Positions 1-6,920 of a stretch of 52,461 bases of DNA are shown one piece after another; positions within the stretch are counted from its first letter, which is position 1, and each line of letters opens with the position of its first letter. The notes beneath the pieces are model-generated. The model was given only the letters and a program-made list of their open reading frames with translations. It did no database searches and was not told the origin of the DNA. Source of the stretch: Candidatus Bacteroides merdipullorum (GTDB lineage Bacteria; Bacteroidota; Bacteroidia; Bacteroidales; Bacteroidaceae); the NCBI GenBank assembly GCA_019116045.1, contig DXCK01000124.1, positions 1 through 52,461 of the forward strand, in the 5' to 3' direction. Position numbers and translations under genes: made by a program.

Positions 1-606
1 AATAGATTTTCCTGCATTTTTGTATCTGCTTTCTATCAATTTAAAATAAGTGTCGTTGTTTAGCCATTTTCTATTCTTATCACTATTCAGCAGGAAATTT
101 TTCAACGAATCGCGGTCATCGATTTTCTGCCCAGTCAAATCAATCTCAAGGCAATTCAGATTTTCGTAATCAATCGGCTGCTTATGCCTTACATCATCTT
201 TAAAGCAAAATTCAATAAGATATTTCCGGTTGTCTTTTGTCGTGGCTATCACATCTGGCTGCCGGTCTTCACGTTCAAAACAATTATTAACTTCAACCGT
301 TTCGAACTCAACGATTTCAGGTGGGAATATCTCATAATAAGAAGGTATACAGATTCGCTTCTTAGTGGCTATAATCTGTTCTGCAAGTTTGAAAACAATC
401 ACTTTAAGACAGATTTCCAAATTGGCACCTCTCTCCACGCTCGCGTGGGCAAAACCATGCTTTCTCTCATTGCCATGACGGGCAATCAGGTTTTCACGAC
501 AATTAGGACAAATGCAATTACATGACTTTCCCCTGGGCACATCATCCACATAAACCATTTTACCATTTCTATCTTCTGCCCATGAAAAAACGTCCTGATA
601 GTCCAT
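1..606 (-). CDS. CoiA-like zinc-ribbon / nuclease-fold protein, partial
   Basis: An open minus-strand frame of 202 codons starts with ATG at 606 and runs off the left edge, so the C-terminus is missing. The N-terminal part has a zinc-ribbon-like CICPNC cluster (C31, C33, C36) followed by H50 and a G-F-A-H motif ending at H54. This resembles the N-terminus of CoiA-family competence proteins (C-P-x-C ... H-F-A-H). Further on, P117-D118 and E132-F-C look like a PD-(D/E)xK-type nuclease core, where CoiA relatives usually have a weak last residue. The start is supported by a TAnnTTTG box 43-50 bp upstream; in-frame TTG codons lie further upstream but would precede the expected transcript start. 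The codon usage is more AT-rich than in its neighbours, which hints at horizontal transfer. Role is uncertain: DNA processing or phage/defence-linked nuclease are possible. The family call is from motifs only. Confidence 0.6.
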   Translation of the reverse strand, partial: MDYQDVFSWAEDRNGKMVYVDDVPRGKSCNCICPNCRENLIARHGNERKHGFAHASVERGANLEICLKVIVFKLAEQIIATKKRICIPSYYEIFPPEIVEFETVEVNNCFEREDRQPDVIATTKDNRKYLIEFCFKDDVRHKQPIDYENLNCLEIDLTGQKIDDRDSLKNFLLNSDKNRKWLNNDTYFKLIESRYKNAGKSI

Positions 607-648
607 AAATTCTACTATTTTTACCCATTTTACTCCTGGCAAAGATAA

Positions 649-656
649 CAAATATA
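649..656 (-). promoter_or_regulatory. -7 promoter box for the CoiA-like gene
   Basis: Read on the minus strand this is TATATTTG, a full match to the Bacteroidetes sigma-ABfr -7 consensus TAnnTTTG. It would give a transcript start near 642 and a leader of about 36 nt before the ATG at 606. No well-spaced -33 TTG was identified. Confidence 0.5.
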
Positions 657-721
657 TTCAAGTAATAATCACAAATTTACAAAGATGCCGATCATCATGC
701 ATCTATGCCATCCAATAAACG

Positions 722-818
722 CTCCTCCCTACTTTTTTCACCTACCAAACTCGTTTCTCCTCCCTACCTCCTCCCTACCTCGTCCCTGTTATAAGACAAG
801 GACCAGGTAGGGAGGAGG
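722..818. repeat. 11-bp repeat cluster with hairpin between divergent genes
   Basis: The 11-mer CTCCTCCCTAC occurs at 722-732, 757-767 and 768-778, the last two directly in tandem. Its exact reverse complement is at 807-817. The arms 767-780 and 805-818 form a perfect 14-bp inverted repeat, and the interior adds GTCC/GGAC and TGT/ACA pairs, so a long hairpin is possible. It sits in the 346-bp gap between the divergent CoiA-like and DUF6266 genes, between their two promoters. The 11-bp period is about one DNA turn, which suits a protein-binding array; a hairpin or mobile-element remnant is the alternative. Confidence 0.6.
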
Positions 819-903
819 TGCGAATAGAGTCCATAGAAATCCCTTGTTTGAAAATAAAGAACGGTAAGCGTCCAAATGGAGGAACCAATAAAAAAACTAT
901 GCT

Positions 904-911
904 TATATTTG
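904..911 (+). promoter_or_regulatory. -7 promoter box for the DUF6266 gene
   Basis: TATATTTG matches TAnnTTTG and lies 41 bp before the ATG at 953, the usual distance for this promoter class. No clear -33 box is seen. Confidence 0.5.
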
Positions 912-952
912 TGGCAGAATAAGCAAGAAACCTTTCAATACGCACAATCCTT

Positions 953-1585
953 ATGGCAAGAATCAAACAGGAACGAAAAGAAAACATCGCCGGCAAGGTG
1001 GGAAATGTGGTGGTCTGCACGTGGATGGGCATCCCGTATCTGCGCTCGATGCCGGCGCACATCAACAATCCCAGGACTCCCATACAGCAGGCCCAGCGCT
1101 CGCGCTTCAGCGTGGCCTTGAATTTCCTCCGCCCGCTCACCCCCATCCTCCGCATCGGCTTCCGCGAAGGAGCCGTGGGGCAAAGCGCGTTCAACGCGGC
1201 CATGTCCTACACCATGCGCTACGCACTGACGGAGACACCGGAGGAAGTCGCCATTGACTTTGGCAATGTAATGGTGTCGCAAGGCTCGCTGACGGGAGCG
1301 GCCGAAGCGGCCGTGAGCCTTGCCGACGGAAAGGCCATTTTCACGTGGAACAGCAGTAGCCGCGCGGGCAATGCGTCGCCGCAAGACCATGCCCTGACGA
1401 TGGTATATCACAAGGCATCGCAACAAGTCGCCTACGAAACCGCCGGGGCTTTCCGGCGCGAGGGCGGAATGGAACTGGACTATCCGAAAGAGTGGGCGGC
1501 GGAGGACGTGGCTGCCTACTTGGGCTTCTGGAACGAAAAAGAGGGCATCGCCAGCAACAGCGTGTGCCTGTGGGGAAGGGAATAG
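953..1585 (+). CDS. DUF6266 family protein
   Basis: A 210-residue protein of unknown function. The N-terminus reads MARIKQ, then a GKVGNVVVCTWMGIPYLRSMP stretch in which the G-K-V-G, W-x-G-I-P-Y-x-R elements are typical of DUF6266, a small-protein family confined to Bacteroidetes. No signal peptide, membrane segment or catalytic motif is visible. The C-terminal half contains an FTWNSSS strand-like segment and a closing AAYLGF(W) region, also family-like. It stands alone between two promoters (one before it at 904 and one after it at 1628). Its function is unknown; some family members are found near phage or conjugative genes, but nothing here proves that. The family assignment is by recognition of the N-terminal pattern. 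Confidence 0.8.
   Translation: MARIKQERKENIAGKVGNVVVCTWMGIPYLRSMPAHINNPRTPIQQAQRSRFSVALNFLRPLTPILRIGFREGAVGQSAFNAAMSYTMRYALTETPEEVAIDFGNVMVSQGSLTGAAEAAVSLADGKAIFTWNSSSRAGNASPQDHALTMVYHKASQQVAYETAGAFRREGGMELDYPKEWAAEDVAAYLGFWNEKEGIASNSVCLWGRE
1337..1352. promoter_or_regulatory. possible second parS-like site inside the DUF6266 gene
   Basis: ATTTTCACGTGGAACA matches the parS form TGTTTCACGTGGAACA at 14 of 16 positions. It is weaker than the site at 17420 and lies within coding sequence, so a chance match is possible. Confidence 0.3.
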
Positions 1586-1627
1586 CTGATTTTCGACGAA
1601 AATTGTCCGGGACTTTAGGAAATTCAC

Positions 1628-1635
1628 TAACTTTG
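1628..1635 (+). promoter_or_regulatory. -7 promoter box for the AAA-ATPase gene
   Basis: TAACTTTG matches TAnnTTTG and lies 30 bp before the ATG at 1666. A TTG at 1603-1605 lies 22 bp upstream and may serve as the -33 element. Confidence 0.55.
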
Positions 1636-1665
1636 TAAGACTGAAACCATCCGACAAGAAACATC

Positions 1666-3216
1666 ATGGACAAACTTTATCCGATAGGCATACAGACGTT
1701 TGAGATCATCCGTAAGGAGGGCTATTGCTACGTGGACAAGACCGCGTTGATTTACCAACTGGTCAAAAGCGGCAGGTATTATTTCCTCAGCCGTCCGAGG
1801 CGTTTCGGAAAGAGTCTGCTGATTTCCACACTGGAGGCTTATTTCCGGGGGAAGAAAGAGTTGTTCGCAGGATTGGCCATCGAGCAATTGGAACAGGAGT
1901 GGACGGAATATCCTGTGCTGCACCTGGATCTGAACGCACGGCTCTACGAAAACACCTCTTCGCTGACAGCCATCCTGAACCAACACTTGGAACAGTGGGA
2001 GGCTATCTATGGGGAGGAAAAGAAAGACCGTGCACCCGAAGAACGCTTCGCCTACCTGATCGAGAAAATCTGCCGCACAACAGGCCGGCCGGTGGTGATC
2101 TTGGTGGATGAATACGACAAACCCCTGCTGCAAGCCATCGGAAACCGGGATTTGCAGAACGAATACCGCGAGAGGTTGAAAGCCTTTTACGGGGTGATGA
2201 AAAGCAAGGATGCTTACATACGCTTTGCCTTGCTGACCGGAGTGACGAAATTCAGCAAAATCAGCGTGTTCAGCGACTTGAACAACCTGACGGACATCTC
2301 GATGGACAATGAATATGCTACGATATGTGGTATCACAGAGGAAGAACTATATACGATCTTCGATGAAGATATCCGTCTGTTGGGCCAAAAGAATGGGATG
2401 AACGAAGACGAAACGAAGCAAAAATTGAAAGAATGGTATGACGGTTATCATTTCTCGGCCAGATGTCCGGATATGTACAATCCGTTCAGCCTGCTCAGCA
2501 CGTTTAAAGGGAAGGCCATCGACAGTTATTGGTTTGAAACGGGCACACCTACTTTCCTCATCCAGTTGCTCAAGCAGGGGAAATACGATTTGTACGCGCT
2601 CTGCCACGAGCAAGTGTCGAAAGACATGCTGGGAGATTTGGACAACAAAGGAAGCAACCCCCTGCCCATACTGTATCAGAGTGGCTATCTCACCCTCAAA
2701 AGTTACAACCGTGAATTTGGCACCTATGCCCTCGACTTTCCAAACCGGGAAGTGTCTGAAGGATTCAACCGCCATCTCTTGCTGAACTATGCACAAGTAC
2801 CTTTGGGCAATCCAACTTTTCAAATTCAGAACTTTGTCCTCGAAATACGCCGAGGTGACATTGACGCTTTTTTGCGACGCCTGCAAAGTTTTTTCGCCGA
2901 CACACCTTACGAACTGGCGCGTGACTTGGAGCTGCACTACCAGAATGTATTATTCATCGTATTTAAGCTGCTGGGATTTTACGTGCAGGCGGAATACCAC
3001 ACTTCGCAAGGACGCATCGACCTGGTGCTGACAACCGAGTCGTACATCTATGTCATGGAGTTCAAACTGGAAGGCACAGCGGAAGAGGCATTGCAACAAA
3101 TAGAGGACAAGCGGTATGCCTTGCCCTTTGCAACGGACACACGTAAGCTATACAAAGTGGGAATCAACTTCAACAACAGCCTGAGAAACATCGAAAAATG
3201 GCTGGTAAAAGAATAA
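1666..3216 (+). CDS. AAA-ATPase-like / PD-(D/E)XK nuclease domain protein
   Basis: A 516-residue two-domain protein of a family highly expanded in Bacteroidetes (AAA-ATPase_like plus C-terminal PDDEXK_9, formerly DUF1703). The N-terminus has the hallmark Y-P-I-G-I-Q-x-F and Y-V-D-K-T elements, then the P-loop variant RPRRFGKS with G48-K49-S50. Walker B is ILVDEYDKP with D148 and E149. The C-terminal domain has R-I-D452 and M-E465-F-K467, which is the D...ExK arrangement of PD-(D/E)XK nucleases, so the nuclease core looks intact. Length is normal for the family. It is followed by rmuC after 21 bp and may be co-transcribed with it. The biological role of the family is not established; mobile or defence-related functions have been suggested. 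No frameshift is seen, although many copies in genomes are broken. Confidence 0.9.
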   Translation: MDKLYPIGIQTFEIIRKEGYCYVDKTALIYQLVKSGRYYFLSRPRRFGKSLLISTLEAYFRGKKELFAGLAIEQLEQEWTEYPVLHLDLNARLYENTSSLTAILNQHLEQWEAIYGEEKKDRAPEERFAYLIEKICRTTGRPVVILVDEYDKPLLQAIGNRDLQNEYRERLKAFYGVMKSKDAYIRFALLTGVTKFSKISVFSDLNNLTDISMDNEYATICGITEEELYTIFDEDIRLLGQKNGMNEDETKQKLKEWYDGYHFSARCPDMYNPFSLLSTFKGKAIDSYWFETGTPTFLIQLLKQGKYDLYALCHEQVSKDMLGDLDNKGSNPLPILYQSGYLTLKSYNREFGTYALDFPNREVSEGFNRHLLLNYAQVPLGNPTFQIQNFVLEIRRGDIDAFLRRLQSFFADTPYELARDLELHYQNVLFIVFKLLGFYVQAEYHTSQGRIDLVLTTESYIYVMEFKLEGTAEEALQQIEDKRYALPFATDTRKLYKVGINFNNSLRNIEKWLVKE

Positions 3217-3237
3217 CCGAACATAAACTATAACCGT

Positions 3238-4785
3238 ATGGAAATCATCATCGCAACTGTCATAGGCCTCATCGTAGGCGGAATCATCGGCAACCTGATG
3301 GCACGAAGCAAAAGGCAGGAGCTGCTGACCAGGAACGAGGTGCTGCAGGCACAAGTGGAAAATGTACAAAAGCAGGCAGATGCCACGTCCTCGGCATGGC
3401 AACGCCAAGTGGACGAACTCAAAGCCGCATCGCGGGAACAGGCGGAGCAGCTCAGGACAGAAGCCGAACGGCGGCTGAAGGAGGCCAAAGAAGAGGGCAG
3501 CCGGCAGTGGGCCGAAGCCAAGGCCGAGGCCGAGAGACAGCACCAGGAGGCTATGGCTGACAAGGAGCGGATGTACCGGCAGGCCCTGGAGGCCAAGCAG
3601 CAGGCGTGCGACGAAGCAATGGCTGCCCAGGAGAAGCGCCACCAGGAGGCCATGGCCGCCCTGCAAGCGCGTTTCGACGAGACCATGAAGCGGGTGACGG
3701 CACAGGTGCAGACGGCCACGGACGACATGCTGAAGCAACGGCAGAAGGAGTTTGCCGAGTCGAGCAACACCAATCTGGGGCAGATTGTCAACCCGCTGCG
3801 CGAAACCATCGACAAGATGAAGAAGGCGATGGACGAAAACACCCTGAAGCAGACTTCGATGAGCAGCGAGATGAAGGCGAACATCGAACACATGATGCAC
3901 CAAAGCGCCGCCGCCCAGAAGAGCGCGGACGAGCTGACCCGGGTGTTCAAGCATGGCAGCAAGGTGCAGGGCGACTGGGGCGAGACGGTGTTGGACGAAC
4001 TGCTGGAGGCGCAGGGACTGACGCGCGGCATACACTACGACACGCAGGCCGTCATACGAAACGCGCAAGGCGAGGTGGTCAAGTCGGATGACGGAAGCAG
4101 TCTCCGGCCGGACATCATCCTGCACCTGGACCAGCGGCGCGAGGTCATTATCGACTCGAAGGTGTCGCTCACGGCTTTCATGGATTATGTGAACGCCGAA
4201 GACGAGGAACACCGGCAACAGTATCTCAAAGCACACATCGCAAGCTTGCAGAACCACGTGAAGGAACTGTCCGTGAAGGATTATTCGGCTTACATCCAGC
4301 CGCCCAAGGTGCGGATGGACTACGTCATCATGTTCGTGCCGCACACCGGTGCGCTGTGGACGGCACTGAACGCGCAGCCCGACCTGTGGCGCAAGGCGAT
4401 GGACCGCAATGTCTTCATAGCCGACGAGCAGACGCTCTTCGCCGCCCTGCGCATCATCAACCTGACGTGGACGCAAATCGCCCAGGCACAGAACCACGAA
4501 AAGGTCTATGCCCTGGCCAACGAGATGCTGGACCGGGTGGGACAGTTCATGAAGAAATACCAAGCCTTGGGAAAGGCGCTGGACAACGCAGCAAAAGCCT
4601 ACGAGGACGGCGAAAAGAAGCTCCTGCCCACGGGACAGAGCATCCTCCAAACTTGTGCCAAGCTGAAAAAGCTGGGGGCAAAGACGAGTGACAAGAATCC
4701 CTTGCCGCAACTGGTGGATGTGGACGAGATTCCGGGCATCGAGGGAGAAACGGAGGGCGAACAGACAGAAATGTCCATCCCCTAA
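3238..4785 (+). CDS. rmuC: DNA recombination protein RmuC
   Basis: A 515-residue protein matching the RmuC family, which limits recombination at inverted repeats and is linked to DNA repair. Residues about 3-21 form one membrane anchor. Residues about 25-200 are a long Gln/Glu/Ala/Lys-rich coiled coil. The C-terminal domain has the family signature G-D-W-G-E near residue 244, then R-P-D-I-I-L near 290 and I-D-S-K-V-S-L near 304. That P-D ... D-S-K set is the nuclease-like core expected for RmuC. The last 30 residues are acidic and probably disordered. The gene starts 21 bp after the AAA-ATPase stop with no own -7 box seen, so an operon is likely. It ends within the first bases of a palindromic repeat element that separates it from the convergent alkylation repair gene. 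Confidence 0.95.
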   Translation: MEIIIATVIGLIVGGIIGNLMARSKRQELLTRNEVLQAQVENVQKQADATSSAWQRQVDELKAASREQAEQLRTEAERRLKEAKEEGSRQWAEAKAEAERQHQEAMADKERMYRQALEAKQQACDEAMAAQEKRHQEAMAALQARFDETMKRVTAQVQTATDDMLKQRQKEFAESSNTNLGQIVNPLRETIDKMKKAMDENTLKQTSMSSEMKANIEHMMHQSAAAQKSADELTRVFKHGSKVQGDWGETVLDELLEAQGLTRGIHYDTQAVIRNAQGEVVKSDDGSSLRPDIILHLDQRREVIIDSKVSLTAFMDYVNAEDEEHRQQYLKAHIASLQNHVKELSVKDYSAYIQPPKVRMDYVIMFVPHTGALWTALNAQPDLWRKAMDRNVFIADEQTLFAALRIINLTWTQIAQAQNHEKVYALANEMLDRVGQFMKKYQALGKALDNAAKAYEDGEKKLLPTGQSILQTCAKLKKLGAKTSDKNPLPQLVDVDEIPGIEGETEGEQTEMSIP

Positions 4786-4926
4786 GAGTTTATTTAAAAA
4801 TCGCTTTCTGTCATGTTGAGTGAAGCGAAGCGCATTCGAAACATCTCCCTAATGACTCTTATGCCCATAGTAAGATCCCTCGACTGCGCTCGGGATGACA
4901 GAGGAAACGGTTTTTAAATAGACTCT
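4785..4926. repeat. REP-like palindromic element with terminator-like ends
   Basis: The element is bounded by a 16-bp inverted repeat, 4785-4800 and 4911-4926, with 15 of 16 matches (AGAGTTTATTTAAAAA and its complement). Inside, the left part TGTCATGTTGAGTGAAG and the right part CTCGACTGCGCTCGGGATGACA are related as imperfect inverted copies. This TGTCAT...GAG...GATGACA type of sequence is a widespread intergenic repeat in Bacteroidetes genomes. It lies exactly between convergent rmuC and the AlkD-like gene, and its A/T runs at each end would let it end transcription from both sides. Confidence 0.7.
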
Positions 4927-4942
4927 AAGTCTTACGTAAAAT

Positions 4943-5770
4943 TCATTTTCCCATATACTTCTTCCTTTCTTCGGGCGGGAACTTTTCTACGGCATAACGG
5001 AGCATCGTGCGCGGCATCTGTCGGCAGGTGACATCCAAGAGAACTTCCAGAAAATGCTTGTCATGCTTGCCCGCCTCGCGCAGCATCCAGCCCAAGGCTT
5101 TTTGCATGAGGTCGTGCATCTCTGTGGTTGGACGCTTCGAGCCTGACGCCTGTTTCAATCCCTGCCGGCTCAGGAAGTACATCGTCAGAAACGTGATATC
5201 GGCAAAGTCGCCCCGACGAATGAAAGCATGCGTAGCGACCACGGCTATGCGTTGACGCCACAACGAAGGGCTCTCGGCCAGCTCCAGAAAGGTCTGTATG
5301 ATGTAGCGGTTGGTATCTTCGTTTTTCGGAAGGGTTGCCAGGTATTCGCCCACGATGTAGGGTGCGCTCAGGTCGACCAGGTCCCAGTTGTTAATGCGGG
5401 CCGTCTGCGTCAGGTAAAAATCGAACACCTCTTTGCGCACCTCGGGCGAAGCTTTCTTGAAACGTTCCACCAGCATCAGCAGGGCGCAGAGGCGGCACTC
5501 GTGCCAGGGGCTTTGCAGCAGGCAGGCCGCCACTTCCTGCGGTTCTTCCCGGTATCGTTTGGCCACGCGGCGTACATCGGGCACAACAATACCCAGAAAC
5601 TGGTCGCCTTCTCCATATTCACCTTTTCCAGTCTTGAAAAAGCGGGGCAGGAAGTCGCGCTTCTCGGGGTTGACATACGTTTCCAATTCACTTTGAATAA
5701 GGGCGGCGCGCGACGCGGCATCGGCAGCAGACAAGGGCGCACAGGAAGGTTTCACAGAAGCCATGTTCAT
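4943..5770 (-). CDS. DNA alkylation repair protein, AlkD-like
   Basis: A 275-residue all-helical protein of the DNA alkylation repair (AlkD/AlkC-like) HEAT-repeat superfamily, which removes or processes alkylated bases such as 3-methyladenine or 7-methylguanine derivatives. Recognisable family segments are F-x-G-I-x-V-P-x-x-R-x-x-A-K near residues 58-71, the helix pair N-N-W-D-L-V-D near 130, and L-W-R-Q-R-I-A-V-V-A-T near 175, with the W/R/D positions typical of the DNA-binding cleft. A basic C-terminus (about R-K-K-Y) ends the protein. The start at 5770 gives MNMASV; a second Met two codons later is possible. A TACTTTTG promoter box on the minus strand begins 22 bp upstream. It is single-gene, divergent from the M28 peptidase. 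Superfamily is secure, exact substrate is not. Confidence 0.85.
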   Translation of the reverse strand: MNMASVKPSCAPLSAADAASRAALIQSELETYVNPEKRDFLPRFFKTGKGEYGEGDQFLGIVVPDVRRVAKRYREEPQEVAACLLQSPWHECRLCALLMLVERFKKASPEVRKEVFDFYLTQTARINNWDLVDLSAPYIVGEYLATLPKNEDTNRYIIQTFLELAESPSLWRQRIAVVATHAFIRRGDFADITFLTMYFLSRQGLKQASGSKRPTTEMHDLMQKALGWMLREAGKHDKHFLEVLLDVTCRQMPRTMLRYAVEKFPPEERKKYMGK

Positions 5771-5791
5771 TTCATTTTATCATTTCGAGAA

Positions 5792-5799
5792 CAAAAGTA
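5792..5799 (-). promoter_or_regulatory. -7 promoter box for the AlkD-like gene
   Basis: TACTTTTG on the minus strand matches TAnnTTTG, 22 bp before the start at 5770. It is back to back with the peptidase promoter at 5843. Confidence 0.5.
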
Positions 5800-5842
5800 G
5801 GACTTTCTCTGCGACAGGCCAACAAGTTCGAAAAGTATTTCC

Positions 5843-5850
5843 TACTTTTG
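5843..5850 (+). promoter_or_regulatory. -7 promoter box for the M28 peptidase gene
   Basis: TACTTTTG matches TAnnTTTG, 34 bp before the ATG at 5885. A purine-rich AAGGAGA follows at 5852-5858, close to the likely transcript start. Confidence 0.55.
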
Positions 5851-5884
5851 CAAGGAGAACAACACACTTTTAAAGCGAAACGAT

Positions 5885-6889
5885 ATGTACAGAAAGATTT
5901 GGAGCGTCTGTTGCCTGCTTGCAGCATCGCTGGGACTGCACGCCCAGACGCCCGTGGAGAAAGGACTGCAAAGCATCAGCCGGGAGAAAGCAGAGGCGAT
6001 TGTAGAGTTTTTGGCCGACGACCACTTGCAGGGACGGGAAGCGGGACAGCCCGGCGCGCGCATTGCAGCACGCTACCTGGCCTCGGAACTGAAGGAGGCA
6101 GGCATCCGGCCTTTGTCGGGCGAGAGTTACTACCAGCCCTTCGAGGCCTGTGCCGTCGAACGGCAACAGAAAGGACGCTGGCAGGTACACCCGGACTCTG
6201 TGGCACGGTTGAAGCAAGGCACGCACCGCTGTCTGAAGCTGGCCAATGTCTTGGGATGGATTCCCGGTCGGCAGACGGACGAATATGTTATCATCGGAGC
6301 GCACTACGACCACCTGGGCACCGACCCTACCCTGTCTGGCGACGACATCTATAATGGGGCGGACGACAACGCTTCGGGCGTATCGGCAGCCTTGCAGATA
6401 GCGCGGGCTTTCGCCGTGGCCGGACAGAAACCGTTGCGCAACGTTGTCTTTGCATTCTGGGACGGGGAAGAGAAGGGACTGCTGGGCTCGAAGCACTTCG
6501 TGCAAAGCTGCCCTTTTGCAGAGCAAATCAAAGGCTACTTGAACTTCGACATGATTGGCCGCAACAACAAGCCCGAACAACCGAGGCACGTGGTCTACTT
6601 CTACACCGCGGCGCATCCCGCCTTCGGGCAATGGCTGAAGGACGACATACAACGGTATGACCTGAAATTGGAGCCGGACTACCGCGCGTGGGACCGCCCC
6701 GTGGGCGGCAGTGACAACGCGTCGTTCGCCCTGCGGGACATCCCCATCATCTGGTATCACACAGACGGGCACGCGGATTATCACCAGCCGTCAGACCACG
6801 CCGACCGCCTGAATTGGGAGAAGCTGACAGACATCACCCGCGCAGCCTTCCTCAATCTGTGGAACCTGGCCAACGAAGAAAACTACTAA
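5885..6889 (+). CDS. M28 family zinc aminopeptidase, exported
   Basis: A 334-residue exported metallopeptidase. Residues 1-21 form a signal peptide ending in LHA before Q22 (type I cleavage), so the enzyme acts in the periplasm. The five metal ligands of the M28 family are all visible: H140 in A-H-Y-D-H, bridging D160 in G-A-D-D-N, E196 next to the general base E195 in D-G-E-E-K-G, D222 in N-F-D-M-I-G, and H300 in D-Y-H-Q-P-S-D. The G-S-D-N-x-x-F loop near 282 is also family-like. M28 peptidases remove N-terminal amino acids from peptides, or act as glutaminyl cyclase relatives; the full di-zinc set argues for peptidase activity. It has its own promoter and is followed after 31 bp by the nucleoside-recognition protein. 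Confidence 0.92.
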   Translation: MYRKIWSVCCLLAASLGLHAQTPVEKGLQSISREKAEAIVEFLADDHLQGREAGQPGARIAARYLASELKEAGIRPLSGESYYQPFEACAVERQQKGRWQVHPDSVARLKQGTHRCLKLANVLGWIPGRQTDEYVIIGAHYDHLGTDPTLSGDDIYNGADDNASGVSAALQIARAFAVAGQKPLRNVVFAFWDGEEKGLLGSKHFVQSCPFAEQIKGYLNFDMIGRNNKPEQPRHVVYFYTAAHPAFGQWLKDDIQRYDLKLEPDYRAWDRPVGGSDNASFALRDIPIIWYHTDGHADYHQPSDHADRLNWEKLTDITRAAFLNLWNLANEENY

Positions 6890-6914
6890 CTACTGTCTAC
6901 CAACTACTGTCTAC
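6888..6914 (+). repeat. 13-bp tandem duplication between M28 peptidase and next gene
   Basis: AACTACTGTCTAC occurs at 6888-6900 (overlapping the peptidase stop) and again at 6902-6914, a 14-bp period. It fills the 31-bp gap before the next start; similar ACTGTCTAC runs are common intergenic filler in Bacteroides. No function is evident. Confidence 0.6.
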
Positions 6915-6920
6915 TGAAAC

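Noticed and set aside
184-525. Plus-strand frame near the left edge
   Set aside because: It is antisense to the CoiA-like frame, which has motifs, a start and a promoter; the plus frame has none.
3148-4710. A 520-codon open frame on the minus strand opposite rmuC
   Set aside because: It lies fully antisense to rmuC, whose motifs are clear; its product is compositionally odd (Leu/His/Arg-rich) and matches nothing. GC-rich genes often leave such shadows.
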